A stretch of DNA of 64,000 nt from Halorientalis marina (GTDB lineage: Archaea; Halobacteriota; Halobacteria; Halobacteriales; Haloarculaceae). Numbering within the stretch: the first letter of the stretch is position 1; each line of letters opens with the position of its first letter. Positions 34,043-42,732 of the stretch are shown one piece after another. Location of the stretch: positions 1,302,001 through 1,366,000 of the forward strand of contig NZ_CP095487.1 of assembly GCF_023028345.1 (NCBI RefSeq). Direction: 5' to 3'. The notes beneath the pieces are model-generated. The model did no database searches, was not told the DNA's origin, and saw only the letters and a list, made by a program, of their open reading frames with translations. The position numbers and the translations under genes are program-made.

Positions 34043-34879
34043 TCACGAGAACGGCTGATAGATCGGGATGTCGGGGTGTGGGACCTGGATGCCGAGCCCC
34101 ATCAGTCCCATCGACAGCGGCAGGTAGCCGAGGACGACGAAGGCGACGCCGAGCGCCCGGTGGAGCCGCACGCGCGTCCCCGCGTCGACGGACTGGAACA
34201 CCGTCCCGTAGGCGAACAGCGTCGGGAGCGTGCCCAGCCCGAGCGTCCCGAGCGCGAGAAAGCCCTCGACCGGCGAGCCACGCGCCAGCGCGTACAGGAA
34301 CGCCGGATAGAGGATGGGGCAGGGCAGGAACCCGTGGAGCGCCCCGAGCGCCGCGATCCGCGGCCCGCCGACCCAGTCGTCGACGCGGTCAGTGACCGCC
34401 CCGTATGCCCGAGCGAACAGCCCACCGAACCCGGGGACGCCGCCGTGCCCGACGGAGCCGCGGAAGAGATACACGAGCCCCGTGCCGACGATGAACAGAC
34501 CGATAAGGATGCCGGCGGCCGACCGGATCGGCGTCGCGAGGGCCACGACCGCCGCCGCGTCGAACAGCACGGCGCCGAGCGCACCCATGATCGCCCCGAT
34601 GACGGCGTAGCTCAGCGTCCGTCCGAGGTTGAAAAGCAGGTGCTGGCGCACGTCGTGCCACGAGAGCAGCGGGCGGTCGCGGCGACTGCCGCTGCTTCCG
34701 GCCGCCGCCGGAGCGCCGCCCCCTGCACTGGCACCGGCCGACGCTCCGCCGTCGCGCTGGGCCGCCAGCCGGTCGGCGTACATCGTCACCAGTGGCCCGC
34801 ACATCCCGAGACAGTGCGCGCCGCCGAGCAGTCCGACGAGGGCGAACACGGCGAGACTCGTCGGTGGTGCCGGCGTCAT
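34043..34879 (-). CDS. sulfite exporter TauE/SafE-family (UreH-like) membrane protein
   Basis: The 278-residue protein starts with LAVFALVGLLGGAHCLGMCG, the two-cysteine first helix typical of the SafE/UreH/DsbD-like branch that accompanies copper ATPases. Further helices are at YAVIGAIMGALGAVLF, IGLFIVGTGLVYLF and HGFLPCPILYPAFLYALA (a second conserved PCP). It overlaps the P-type ATPase gene by ATGA. Family knowledge: members next to CcoI/FixI-type pumps are implicated in copper delivery to oxidases. Transport of sulfite is not implied. Confidence 0.85.
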   Translation of the reverse strand: MTPAPPTSLAVFALVGLLGGAHCLGMCGPLVTMYADRLAAQRDGGASAGASAGGGAPAAAGSSGSRRDRPLLSWHDVRQHLLFNLGRTLSYAVIGAIMGALGAVLFDAAAVVALATPIRSAAGILIGLFIVGTGLVYLFRGSVGHGGVPGFGGLFARAYGAVTDRVDDWVGGPRIAALGALHGFLPCPILYPAFLYALARGSPVEGFLALGTLGLGTLPTLFAYGTVFQSVDAGTRVRLHRALGVAFVVLGYLPLSMGLMGLGIQVPHPDIPIYQPFS

Positions 34880-37266
34880 TCGTCCAGGAGCGACCGCGAG
34901 GAGTTGGTCACGACGAGCAGGCTGGAGGTCGCCATCGCGACGGCGGCCAGCAGGGGGTTGATGAGGCCGGCCATCGTCAGCGGGACGGCGATTGCGTTGT
35001 ACAGGAACGCCCAGCCGAGGTTCTCGCGGATGCGTCGCTTCGTCGCCGCGGTGACCGCGAACACCTGCGGCACGGTCGCGAGGTCGTCGGTCGTCACGAC
35101 CGCGTCCGCGGCGTCGGCGGCCAGCCGCGTGCCACTCTCCAGCGCGATGCCGAGGTCGGCGGCCGCCAGCGCCGGCGCGTCGTTGCTCCCGTCACCGACC
35201 ATGACGACCGTCCCCTCGGCGCGGAGTCGGTCGACGACCTCCGCTTTCGCCTCGGGCGGGACGCCGGCGAACGTCCGCGAGACGGCCTCGGACTCCCGGA
35301 ACCGCGCGGCCGCCCGCTCGTCGTCGCCCGTGATGACCACTACCTCGTGGTCGGCCGCGAGGTCGGCGGCCACGTCCTCCCACTCCGGCCGGGGTTCGTC
35401 GGCGGCGACGACGAGGCCGCGAGCGCGCCCGTTCCAGCCGACCAGGGCCGGGACCCGCCCCGCGTCCCGCGCCCGGTCGGAGGCCGTGCCGAGCCGGTCG
35501 GGGATCGTCAACCCTTCGTCGGCCAGCAGGTCCCGGCGGCCGACGACGACCCGGTCGCCGTCGACGGTCGCGCTGACACCGCGGCCCGGGTGGCGCTCGA
35601 AGTCGTCGACGGCCGCGTCGGGTGGCGGCGTGTGGTCGGTCACCGCGGCCGCGAGCGGGTGCTCGGAGAACTGTTCGACCGCGCTCGCACGCGCGATGGG
35701 GTCCGCGGTCACCCCGGTCGCGACGGTCTCGCCGCCGTCGCTCACGAAGTCGTCGGCGGCGAGCGTCTCGACGACCGCCATCCGGCCGGTCGTGAGCGTC
35801 CCCGTCTTGTCGAACGCGATGGTGTCGGTGTCGGCCGCCGTCTCGAAGACCGATTCGTCGGTGACGACGATGCCGGCGTCGAGCGCCTCCTTGATGCCGC
35901 TCGCGACCGCCAGGGGGGTCGCCAGTCCGAGCGCACAGGGACAGGAGACGACGAGCACCGCGAGCCCGGTCAACAGCGCACCGGTCGGGGTCGCGCCCAG
36001 GAGGAGGTGGGCCACGGTCGCGAGCGCGGCGAGGACGACGACGAGCGGGACGAACACGGCCGCGAGCCGGTCGGCCAGCCGTTGTGCGCCCGGGCGCGCG
36101 CTCTGTATCTCCCACAGCCGCGTCACGAGTCGGTCGAGCGTGCTTTCGGTCCCCTCGTCGGGGTCGAGGACGAGGGCGCCGTCGGTCACCAGCGCGCCGC
36201 CGATCACGTCGTCGCCGGCGGTCCGGCGCTCCGGCACGGACTCGCCGGTCACGAGCGACTCGTCGACGGCGGCCGTCCCCTCGACGACGGTCCCGTCGAC
36301 CGGGACGCGCTCGCCCGGCTTCACGACCACCTCGTCGCCCGGCGAGATGTCCTCGGTCGGTACCTCCTCGGTCCCGTCCGCGGTTCGGCGACGGGCCCGC
36401 GAGACCCGTTCCTCGGTGAGGTCGGTGAGGTGGCCGGCCGCCCGGTCGGTGATCCGCGTCTCGTAGTAGTTGCCGATAGAGACGACGAGGACGACGACCA
36501 CGGAGATGTCGTAGTAGACCTCCGTCCCGCCGACGGCGAGGGTCGCGGTGCTGTAGACCCACGCCGTCGAGGCCGCGAGCGCGACGAGCAGGTCCATGTT
36601 CGGGTGGCCCGACCGCAGGCTGACGTACGCCCCGCGGAGGATCGGATAGCCCGTGTAGAAGAGCACGACCGAGGACATGACGAGGACGTTCGCGAGCAGG
36701 TAGTACCCGGCCGTCCCCGTCACGTCCAGCAGGAGCGCGTCGGGGTCGACGCCGAAGTACGTCGGGTAGAGAAAGAGGACGTACCACAGCATCACCATCA
36801 TCCCGAAGAAGCCGCCGACGAGCAGGCGGCCGGTCAGTTCCCTGTCGTCACGGTCCGCCCCGCGGTCGAGTTCGCTCGCGTCGTACCCGAGCCCGGAGAG
36901 GACGCCCGGGAGCGTGTCGGCGTCGACCTCGTCGGGGTCGTAGACCAGTTTCGCCATCCCGGAGGGGTAACTCGCCTCGGCGGCGACGACCCCCTCGTGG
37001 TCGGTCGCACGCGCCTCGACGAACGCCTCGCAGGTCGCACAGTGCATCCCGTCGACGGCGAGAAACGCGGTGTCGCCGTCGGCGTCGTCGGCCGCCGGCT
37101 CGTCGTCAGCGAGTCGCTCGCGTGCCGCCGTGGCGTCGGTCTCCGCCGGATCGTCGAGCGTCTTCGCGACCTCCAGACAGCCGCGACAGCAGAAGGTCCC
37201 CTCGACGCCCGCCTCCGTGACGGGTGGGTCGGGCGTCGGCAGGTCACAGAGGGTACAGGACGTCAT
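34876..37266 (-). CDS. copper-type P1B ATPase (CopA/CcoI-like)
   Basis: The 796-residue pump has an N-terminal cysteine-rich region (CTLCDLPTPDPP then FCCRGCLEV), as in oxidase-assembly pumps of the FixI/CcoI kind. An HMA domain with GMHCATCEAFV comes next. Eight membrane helices hold the transport motif SCPCALGLATP. The actuator has TGESVP, the phosphorylation site DKTGTLTTG, the nucleotide site SEHPLAAAV and the hinge GDGSNDAPAL. ATP-driven Cu+ export is the family function. The overlap with the SafE-like gene and the closeness to the ba3 oxidase suggest loading of copper into oxidase or halocyanin outside the cell (inference). Confidence 0.93.
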   Translation of the reverse strand: MTSCTLCDLPTPDPPVTEAGVEGTFCCRGCLEVAKTLDDPAETDATAARERLADDEPAADDADGDTAFLAVDGMHCATCEAFVEARATDHEGVVAAEASYPSGMAKLVYDPDEVDADTLPGVLSGLGYDASELDRGADRDDRELTGRLLVGGFFGMMVMLWYVLFLYPTYFGVDPDALLLDVTGTAGYYLLANVLVMSSVVLFYTGYPILRGAYVSLRSGHPNMDLLVALAASTAWVYSTATLAVGGTEVYYDISVVVVLVVSIGNYYETRITDRAAGHLTDLTEERVSRARRRTADGTEEVPTEDISPGDEVVVKPGERVPVDGTVVEGTAAVDESLVTGESVPERRTAGDDVIGGALVTDGALVLDPDEGTESTLDRLVTRLWEIQSARPGAQRLADRLAAVFVPLVVVLAALATVAHLLLGATPTGALLTGLAVLVVSCPCALGLATPLAVASGIKEALDAGIVVTDESVFETAADTDTIAFDKTGTLTTGRMAVVETLAADDFVSDGGETVATGVTADPIARASAVEQFSEHPLAAAVTDHTPPPDAAVDDFERHPGRGVSATVDGDRVVVGRRDLLADEGLTIPDRLGTASDRARDAGRVPALVGWNGRARGLVVAADEPRPEWEDVAADLAADHEVVVITGDDERAAARFRESEAVSRTFAGVPPEAKAEVVDRLRAEGTVVMVGDGSNDAPALAAADLGIALESGTRLAADAADAVVTTDDLATVPQVFAVTAATKRRIRENLGWAFLYNAIAVPLTMAGLINPLLAAVAMATSSLLVVTNSSRSLLDE

Positions 37267-37338
37267 CGAGAGGGCCTCCTGGTCAGTGCCCGCACTCGCG
37301 GGTCGGGTGACGGTCCACTTCGAGCGCGCGCGTGGGCG

Positions 37339-37530
37339 TCACGACGCTGCGTGGCCGTGGCCGTGCTCCGTCTCGACCGGCGAGAACATCGTGTAGACGC
37401 TCCAGACGATGAGCAGGACGTTCACGACGGCGAATCCGATGACGAGTTCACCTTTCACCAGAAAGAAGGCCAGGACTGCCGGCAACGCCAGCAGTCCGAG
37501 CCCGGCGAGCAGTTGTGGTCGTAGCGACAT
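37339..37530 (-). CDS. small two-helix membrane protein with His-rich tail
   Basis: The 63-residue protein has two hydrophobic segments (LLAGLGLLALPAVLAFFLV and VIGFAVVNVLLIVWSVYTMF) and a histidine-rich C-terminus EHGHGHAAS that could bind metal. It starts at ATG 37530 with a TATA element 24-31 bases upstream. It lies first on the minus strand before the copper ATPase and SafE-like genes, 72 bases ahead, so the three may be one transcript. A role in copper handling for the neighbouring ba3 oxidase is inferred. Confidence 0.75.
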   Translation of the reverse strand: MSLRPQLLAGLGLLALPAVLAFFLVKGELVIGFAVVNVLLIVWSVYTMFSPVETEHGHGHAAS

Positions 37531-37553
37531 ACCAACGGTTTGGACACCGACTC

Positions 37554-37561
37554 AAGTAAAC
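37554..37561 (-). promoter_or_regulatory. TATA-like box for the small membrane protein/copper ATPase operon
   Basis: On the minus strand GTTTACTT lies 24-31 bases before the ATG at 37530. Confidence 0.45.
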
Positions 37562-37600
37562 CCTGCGAGCGGATTCCCACCGCGTGAGAACGCAGGTCGC

Positions 37601-37610
37601 GTTTAAGATA
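37601..37610 (+). promoter_or_regulatory. TATA-like box upstream of the ba3 operon
   Basis: GTTTAAGATA lies 22-31 bases before an ATG at 37632, which begins a short frame running into the halocyanin gene start. It is the best promoter candidate for the ba3 oxidase operon. Confidence 0.45.
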
Positions 37611-37631
37611 CAACAAACTATCCACCACAGT

Positions 37632-37772
37632 ATGGAGGGACTGGGCCGGAGACAGGATCGACCGTCGGTTCAGAACCCGCACCAGGTCTCTGGCGTAGGG
37701 ATGACCACAACCATAATGTGTCGTAACATCGGATACGAGAGCGAGAGCGATCCTAAACACAAGTATGAGTGA
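37632..37772 (+). CDS. possible 46-codon leader reading frame upstream of the ba3 operon
   Basis: An ATG at 37632, at the leaderless distance from a TATA-like box, opens a frame of 46 codons with no family resemblance (MEGLGRRQDRPSVQ at the start). Its TGA overlaps the halocyanin ATG at 37765 by eight bases. It could be a coupling leader peptide that controls entry to the halocyanin gene, or it may be untranslated 5' leader. Confidence 0.3.
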   Translation: MEGLGRRQDRPSVQNPHQVSGVGMTTTIMCRNIGYESESDPKHKYE

Positions 37773-39018
37773 GAGCGACTCGACAGGTAGTACGGCTCCG
37801 ACGCGCCGTGGCTTCCTCCGGACGGCGACGGCGGGGGCGGCGACGGCGGCGCTCGGAGCCGGCGCCACAGGGACGGCAGTGGCACAGAGCGACTTCGACG
37901 GCTACCTCGACGACGTGAGCAACTACGACGGGACCGTCGTCGACGCGACGGGCCAGGACTCGGTCGAGATTACCGTCGGCGCACAGGGCAACAACGGCAA
38001 CTTCGCCTACGGGCCGCCGGCGGTCCGGGTCGACCCCGGGACCGAGGTCGTCTGGCGGTGGAACGGGCAGGGCGGTGCCCACAACGTCGTCGGCGAGAAC
38101 CGTGACTTCACCAGCGGCTCGGCCGTCGCCGAGGCCGGCACTACCTACACCCGGACCTTCGAGGACGAGGGCGTGGTGAAGTACTTCTGTACGCCCCACA
38201 AGTCGCTGGGGATGAAAGGCGTCGTCGTCGTTGGCGGCTCCGGCGGCGGTGGGGGCGGCCCCACACCCATCCCGGCCGACTTCGGCGGCTACCTCGACGA
38301 CGCGGACAACTACGACGGGACGGTCGTCGACGAGCGGGGCAGCGACGAGGTGACGATCACCGTCGGCGCCCAGGGCAACGGCGGCAACTTCGCGTTCGGC
38401 CCGCCCGCGGTCCGGATCAGCCCGGGCACGACCGTCGTCTGGGAGTGGAACGGGAAGGGCGGCGCTCACAACGTCGTCGGCGAGAACCGCGATTTCACCA
38501 GCGGCGAGGCAGTCGCCGAGGCGGGGACGACCTACGAACGGACCTTCGAGGAAACCGGGGTCGTGACCTACTACTGTACGCCCCACGAATCGCTGGGGAT
38601 GAAAGGCGGCCTCATCGTCGATCCCGCCGAACCCGGCGCCGGTGGCGGCGAGGGCGGCGGCGAGGAGGAGGGCGGCCAGCTCGTGTTCACGCCGGCGCTG
38701 CGAGCGTTCGGCGTGGCGATCGTGCTGGGCGTGCTCTCACCGATCGTCTTCGCGATCGTGACGATGTGGCGTCGCGGGGAAATCGGCAGTCAGCCCGAAC
38801 CCGCGGGCGGCGGCGGGCTCCGGCGGGTCGAGCCGACGCCGGACCTCGTGACCGCGGAGGCCGAAGAGGTCGAGCCGGAACGGGAGATCGAACACGACGC
38901 GTTCGATCCCACAGGGACGGCAGGGTTGATAATCGTGTACTTCGCGATCATCTCCCTGCTATGGGTGTTCATGTACTTCGTGGAGTTCCTGGGGAACGGA
39001 CCGACGATCATCGGCTAA
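37765..39018 (+). CDS. double-halocyanin protein with two C-terminal membrane helices (ba3 oxidase partner)
   Basis: The 417-residue protein has a Tat signal (TRRGFLRTATAG). Two halocyanin domains follow, each with complete copper ligands: GGAHNVVGEN then KYFCTPHKSLGMKG, and GGAHNVVGEN then YYCTPHESLGMKG. A Gly/Glu linker follows, then two membrane helices (AFGVAIVLGVLSPIVFAIV and AGLIIVYFAIISLLWVFMYF) separated by a soluble loop. It is the first gene of the ba3 cluster; cbaB follows after 13 bases with a strong ribosome-binding site. It is probably the electron donor or an integral subunit of the oxidase (inference supported by position). Confidence 0.92.
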   Translation: MSESDSTGSTAPTRRGFLRTATAGAATAALGAGATGTAVAQSDFDGYLDDVSNYDGTVVDATGQDSVEITVGAQGNNGNFAYGPPAVRVDPGTEVVWRWNGQGGAHNVVGENRDFTSGSAVAEAGTTYTRTFEDEGVVKYFCTPHKSLGMKGVVVVGGSGGGGGGPTPIPADFGGYLDDADNYDGTVVDERGSDEVTITVGAQGNGGNFAFGPPAVRISPGTTVVWEWNGKGGAHNVVGENRDFTSGEAVAEAGTTYERTFEETGVVTYYCTPHESLGMKGGLIVDPAEPGAGGGEGGGEEEGGQLVFTPALRAFGVAIVLGVLSPIVFAIVTMWRRGEIGSQPEPAGGGGLRRVEPTPDLVTAEAEEVEPEREIEHDAFDPTGTAGLIIVYFAIISLLWVFMYFVEFLGNGPTIIG

Positions 39019-39019
39019 C

Positions 39020-39025
39020 GGAGGA
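39020..39025 (+). promoter_or_regulatory. ribosome-binding site of cbaB
   Basis: GGAGGA ends six bases before the cbaB ATG at 39032, within an operon. Confidence 0.7.
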
Positions 39026-39031
39026 CGCAAT

Positions 39032-39565
39032 ATGGAAATCCACAGATTCGAGAAAGCGTGGCTCGGTGCTGGACTGCTGTTGATCGTCGGCCTCATCGTG
39101 ACGATCGTCTACGGCGCAACCGGGCCGGGTATCGCGATGGTCAACGATCAGGGCGGACAGGTCGACTCGACGGACATTCAGAACGCGAACTACAACGCGA
39201 CGGACGGCTTCGAGTCGCCCGGCGTTCGGAAGGTGGGCGAAAACGAGTACACCGTCCACGTCGTCGCGAAGCAGTTCCTGTTCGAGCCGGGTACGAACGA
39301 ACCCATCCAGGTGCCGGCCGGGTCGGAAGTGACCTTCTACGTGACCAGCGCCGACGTGGTCCACGGCTTCCAACTCGTGGGCACCAACGTCAACACGATG
39401 GTCATCCCCGGCCAGGTCGCGGAGTTCACCACCCGGTTCGAGGAGACCGGCGAGCACGGAATCGTCTGTCACGAGTACTGTGGCGCTGCCCACCACACGA
39501 TGGCGGGGACCATCGAGGTCGTGCCACAGTCCGAGTTCAACGAATCGACGCTGGAGGGAACCTAG
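39032..39565 (+). CDS. cbaB: ba3-type haem-copper oxidase subunit II (CuA)
   Basis: The 177-residue protein has one N-terminal helix (WLGAGLLLIVGLIVTIVYG) and a cupredoxin-type domain with all dinuclear CuA ligands: His in SADVVHGF, then CHEYCGAAHHTM giving Cys, Glu carbonyl, Cys, His and Met. Length fits the Thermus ba3-like short subunit II, with a single membrane helix rather than two. It receives electrons, probably from the halocyanin encoded just upstream. The start fits the GGAGGA site. Confidence 0.94.
   Translation: MEIHRFEKAWLGAGLLLIVGLIVTIVYGATGPGIAMVNDQGGQVDSTDIQNANYNATDGFESPGVRKVGENEYTVHVVAKQFLFEPGTNEPIQVPAGSEVTFYVTSADVVHGFQLVGTNVNTMVIPGQVAEFTTRFEETGEHGIVCHEYCGAAHHTMAGTIEVVPQSEFNESTLEGT
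39553..39558 (+). promoter_or_regulatory. ribosome-binding site of cbaA
   Basis: GGAGGG lies inside the end of cbaB, seven bases before the cbaA ATG at 39566, which follows the cbaB stop directly. Confidence 0.65.
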
Positions 39566-41323
39566 ATGGCGACTATAGACGACACGACGACCGAAACCGG
39601 CACTGACGAGGAGTACGCGACACCACCGGAGGACCGGCAGGCGTTCGTCCACCGCTACCCCAGTTCCGCGCGGATCGTCCGCTGGTGTTTCGCCGTCGCG
39701 TTCGCCGCGCTCGCGGGCGGTGGACTGTTCGGCGTCATCCAGGCGCTCCACCGCACGGGCTACGTGCAGATCATCAGTAACGCGGACTACTACACCATCC
39801 TGACCGGCCACGGCGTGTTGATGGTGCTCGTGTTCACCACCTTCTTCATCGCCGGCCTGTTCCTCTGGGCCGTCACCGACAGTTTCGAGATGGATCTCCC
39901 GCGCCCGCAACTCTCGATGGCGTGGTTCGGACTGATCCTCTTCGGGACCGTGCTGGCTGCCGTGGCGATCATCGGCGGCCTGATCCAGGAGATTCCGGCC
40001 TCGGCGGACGTGCTCTTTACCTTCTACGCGCCGATGCAGGCCCACGTCATCTTCTACATCGGCGCCGCGCTGATCATCGTCGGCTCCTGGGTCGCCGGCG
40101 CGAACTACTTCCTGATGTATCGGGACTGGCGCCAGGAGAACCCCAACGAGCGCATCCCGCTCCGGTCGTTCATGGTCCTCGTGACCTTCCTGATGTGGTA
40201 CCTCTGTACCATCGGAGTCGCGGTCGAGGTCGTCGTCTTCCTCATCCCGTGGTCGCTGGGTATCATCAGCCAGGTCGACCCCCTCTTTACCAGGACGCTG
40301 TTCTGGTTCTTCGGGCACCCGGTCGTCTACTTCTGGCTGATGCCGGCCTATCTGGTGTGGTACACGATCATGCCGAAACTGGCCGGTGGACGGCTGTTCA
40401 GTGACGGCCTCGCGCGGATCGTGTTCGTCCTCTTTCTGGTCCTCTCGACGCCGACCGGCTTCCACCACCAGTACGTCGACCCCGGCATCGCGGAGGGCTT
40501 CAAGTTCGTCGCGATGACGAACACGATGTTTCTCCTGCTCCCGAGCCTGCTGACCGCCTTCACGGTCGTGGCTAGTCTCGAACACGGCGCCCGCCAGAGC
40601 GGCGGGACGGGCCTGTTCGGCTGGCTGAAAGCTCTCCCGTGGGACAACCCGGCCTTCTCCGGCTGTGCGCTCGCGGGGCTGATGTTCGCGGCCGGCGGCT
40701 TCTCGGGGATGATCAACGCCGGGATGAGCATCAACTACCTCATCCACAACACCCTGTGGGTGCCCGGCCACTTCCACCTCACCGTGGGGACCGCCTTCGC
40801 GCTGACGGCGATGGCGATCACCTACTGGCTGCTCCCGCAGCTGACGGGCAAGCGTCTCCAGAAGTACACGATGGCGTCCATCCAGCCGTACCTCTGGTTC
40901 GTCGGCATGGTGCTGATGTCGAACGCCATGCACCGCGCCGGCCTGGCGGGTATCCCGCGGCGCACTGCGGACCCGACCTACCCGAACCAGGGAATCGGCT
41001 TCGAGGGCGTCGTCGGCGGCGTCAGCGAGATGCGTCTCCAGATCGCCATCGGCGGGACGATCCTCTTCATCTCCCTGCTCATGTTCCTCTACGTCGTCGG
41101 CGCGACGTGGCTGAGCGCCCGGAGCGAGCGGCTCCGCGTCAACGGCGCGATTCCGACGCCGCTCTCGCCGGCCGAGAGTTCGCCGCAGGTGCTCGACAAC
41201 CTCAAACTCTGGGCGGTCATCGCCGTCCTGCTCGTCGTGCTGACCTACGGCCTCCCGCTCGGGGCGATGGCTGCCGACGGCGTCCTCTCACCGGGCGTCC
41301 CGGCCGTCCCGATGCTGCTCTGA
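39566..41323 (+). CDS. cbaA: ba3-type (B family) haem-copper oxidase subunit I
   Basis: The 585-residue catalytic subunit has low-spin haem His in LTGHGVLMVL, the B-type GHPVVYFWLMPAYLVW with His-Tyr but no glutamate (unlike the A1 oxidase at 11679), CuB histidines in STPTGFHHQYVDP and haem histidines in VPGHFHLTVG. B-family oxidases use a single K-type proton path and tolerate low oxygen in characterised members. Helix count and length are normal. It is cotranscribed with the halocyanin and cbaB genes. Confidence 0.95.
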   Translation: MATIDDTTTETGTDEEYATPPEDRQAFVHRYPSSARIVRWCFAVAFAALAGGGLFGVIQALHRTGYVQIISNADYYTILTGHGVLMVLVFTTFFIAGLFLWAVTDSFEMDLPRPQLSMAWFGLILFGTVLAAVAIIGGLIQEIPASADVLFTFYAPMQAHVIFYIGAALIIVGSWVAGANYFLMYRDWRQENPNERIPLRSFMVLVTFLMWYLCTIGVAVEVVVFLIPWSLGIISQVDPLFTRTLFWFFGHPVVYFWLMPAYLVWYTIMPKLAGGRLFSDGLARIVFVLFLVLSTPTGFHHQYVDPGIAEGFKFVAMTNTMFLLLPSLLTAFTVVASLEHGARQSGGTGLFGWLKALPWDNPAFSGCALAGLMFAAGGFSGMINAGMSINYLIHNTLWVPGHFHLTVGTAFALTAMAITYWLLPQLTGKRLQKYTMASIQPYLWFVGMVLMSNAMHRAGLAGIPRRTADPTYPNQGIGFEGVVGGVSEMRLQIAIGGTILFISLLMFLYVVGATWLSARSERLRVNGAIPTPLSPAESSPQVLDNLKLWAVIAVLLVVLTYGLPLGAMAADGVLSPGVPAVPMLL

Positions 41324-41371
41324 CCCGTTCGGGAACCGACTTACGACCATTCGATTCACACCACTCGACAC

Positions 41372-41935
41372 GTGACGACTGATACGCAGGATTCGGCGGA
41401 CGAACGGCGGCGCAAGCGGCTGATCCGGATCGTCGTCGTTCTCGCGCTCGCCGTCCCCCTCGTCATCGAGGGGCTGACGTTCGGCGGGCTGTTGAGCAGC
41501 ACGCTCCTCGGTGGCGGCGGCGACGACGGTGGCACAGTGACACCGGACGGGACGGCGACGACGACCGCGGGCGTCGGTGTCGGCGACGAACTGCTCGCCG
41601 CCACGCCACAGCGGGAGACGCTCAGGACGGCCTCGGTTCAGGCGACCGGGGAGACGTGGACGCTGACGCTCTCGGTCACGGTCAACAACACGGCAAACAG
41701 CAGTTACCAGTTCCAGCTGGGGACCGTCGAGACGACCGGCGGAGAGACCGTCTCGAACTCCGCGAGCGTGACCGTCCCGCCCGGCGAGACGGAGACGGTG
41801 ACCGGTCAGTGGTCGTTGCCGGCGGGCGATCGGCCCCGGGCCATCCAGGTCCTCGCGGTCGAGGACGTCGGCGGGAACGCGACCGTCAGCCGCGAGACGG
41901 TCCGGCTCGCACCGATTCCCGTCCAGGGTCGGTGA
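41372..41935 (+). CDS. secreted or anchored Thr/Val-rich protein after cbaA
   Basis: The 187-residue protein starts at GTG 41372. A positively charged start (DERRRKRLIRIV) leads to a hydrophobic segment (VVLALAVPLVIEGLTFGGLL), a short Gly/Asp/Thr linker and a beta-rich domain (LTLSVTVNNTANSSYQFQLG, RPRAIQVLAVEDVGGNATV). It looks like an anchored Ig-like or CARDB-type domain outside the cell. It follows cbaA by 48 bases on the same strand, so it may be an accessory of the oxidase; function is unknown. It converges on the usp gene. Confidence 0.75.
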   Translation: MTTDTQDSADERRRKRLIRIVVVLALAVPLVIEGLTFGGLLSSTLLGGGGDDGGTVTPDGTATTTAGVGVGDELLAATPQRETLRTASVQATGETWTLTLSVTVNNTANSSYQFQLGTVETTGGETVSNSASVTVPPGETETVTGQWSLPAGDRPRAIQVLAVEDVGGNATVSRETVRLAPIPVQGR

Positions 41936-41951
41936 CTCCCCGCCCCGGTGT

Positions 41952-42599
41952 TCAGTCGCGGACGACGACGCTCGTCCGCTGGGTCACGGGGTCGACGTAG
42001 ACGACGAGCGACTCCGTGTCGGACTCGGCCTCGACGACCCAGACGCTGACCTGGCGGTCGACGCCCGTGATCGCCGCGTCGTGTCCCTCGTCGGCAATCG
42101 CTTCTTCGGCGAGTTCTCGTGCGTGTTCCTTCCCGTCGACCGTCTCGTCGGACCCGGGGAGCCGGACCGTCATGACGGGGCAGGTCGCGTGACGCACGAG
42201 CCGTTCCGCGACGCTCCCGATGATGTGGCGCTTGACGCCCGAGCGGCCGTGCGTCCCCGTGACGACGAGATCCATGTCCGCTTCCTCCGCGTAGTTCAGG
42301 ATCGTGTCCGCGGGACTCCCTTCCAGAAGTTCCGTCTCGACGTCGATGCCGTGGATACGCGCCATCGTCTCGACGCGCTCGATGGCCTGTTCGCCACGCT
42401 CCTCGAGTTTGTCACGGCTCTCTCCGCCCGAGACGAGCGACGAAGCAGGTTCCTCGATGACGTGGACGACGTGGATCGCCGCGTCGTACTGTTCGGCGAG
42501 GTCGATGGCCTGCATCGCGACGTGTGCCGAGCCGACGCTGCCGTCGGTCGGGACGAGTATGCGTTCGTACACGGACGGGGAGTCGTCGCCGACGTACAT
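41952..42599 (-). CDS. universal stress protein with C-terminal extension
   Basis: The 215-residue protein has one Usp domain (residues about 10-140). It starts YERILVPTDGS and holds the ATP-type motif GTHGRSGVKRHIIGS (G-2x-G-9x-GS). About 70 extra residues follow after PVMTVRLPG, with a strand-rich segment (VSVWVVEAESDTESLVVYVD) not found in ordinary UspA. The ATG at 42599 is used because the longer frame upstream is not conserved. It is divergent from the CBS-MaoC gene across a 133-base region with a 9-base inverted repeat. The stress signal is unknown. Confidence 0.88.
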   Translation of the reverse strand: MYVGDDSPSVYERILVPTDGSVGSAHVAMQAIDLAEQYDAAIHVVHVIEEPASSLVSGGESRDKLEERGEQAIERVETMARIHGIDVETELLEGSPADTILNYAEEADMDLVVTGTHGRSGVKRHIIGSVAERLVRHATCPVMTVRLPGSDETVDGKEHARELAEEAIADEGHDAAITGVDRQVSVWVVEAESDTESLVVYVDPVTQRTSVVVRD

Positions 42600-42656
42600 A
42601 TATTTCCCCGCTTTCGCTCGGGAGGCGAACGTGTGACCGTCCGTACGGGGACTCCC

Positions 42657-42696
42657 CCCTATCGGCTCGCCCGTTCCCGGCAGCAAACCGATAGGG
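42657..42696. promoter_or_regulatory. 9-base inverted repeat between usp and the CBS-MaoC gene, operator candidate
   Basis: CCCTATCGG (42657-42665) and CCGATAGGG (42688-42696) are perfect inverted copies. Their centres are 31 bases apart, about three helical turns, as expected for two protein sites on one face. The right arm touches the TATA element of the gene at 42733. Confidence 0.55.
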
Positions 42697-42697
42697 A

Positions 42698-42710
42698 GAT
42701 AACTTCTTTT
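42698..42710 (+). promoter_or_regulatory. TATA-like element of the CBS-MaoC gene
   Basis: GATAACTTCTTTT lies 23-35 bases before the ATG at 42733. Confidence 0.45.
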
Positions 42711-42732
42711 CCCCCGGAATCGAAGCCCAAAT

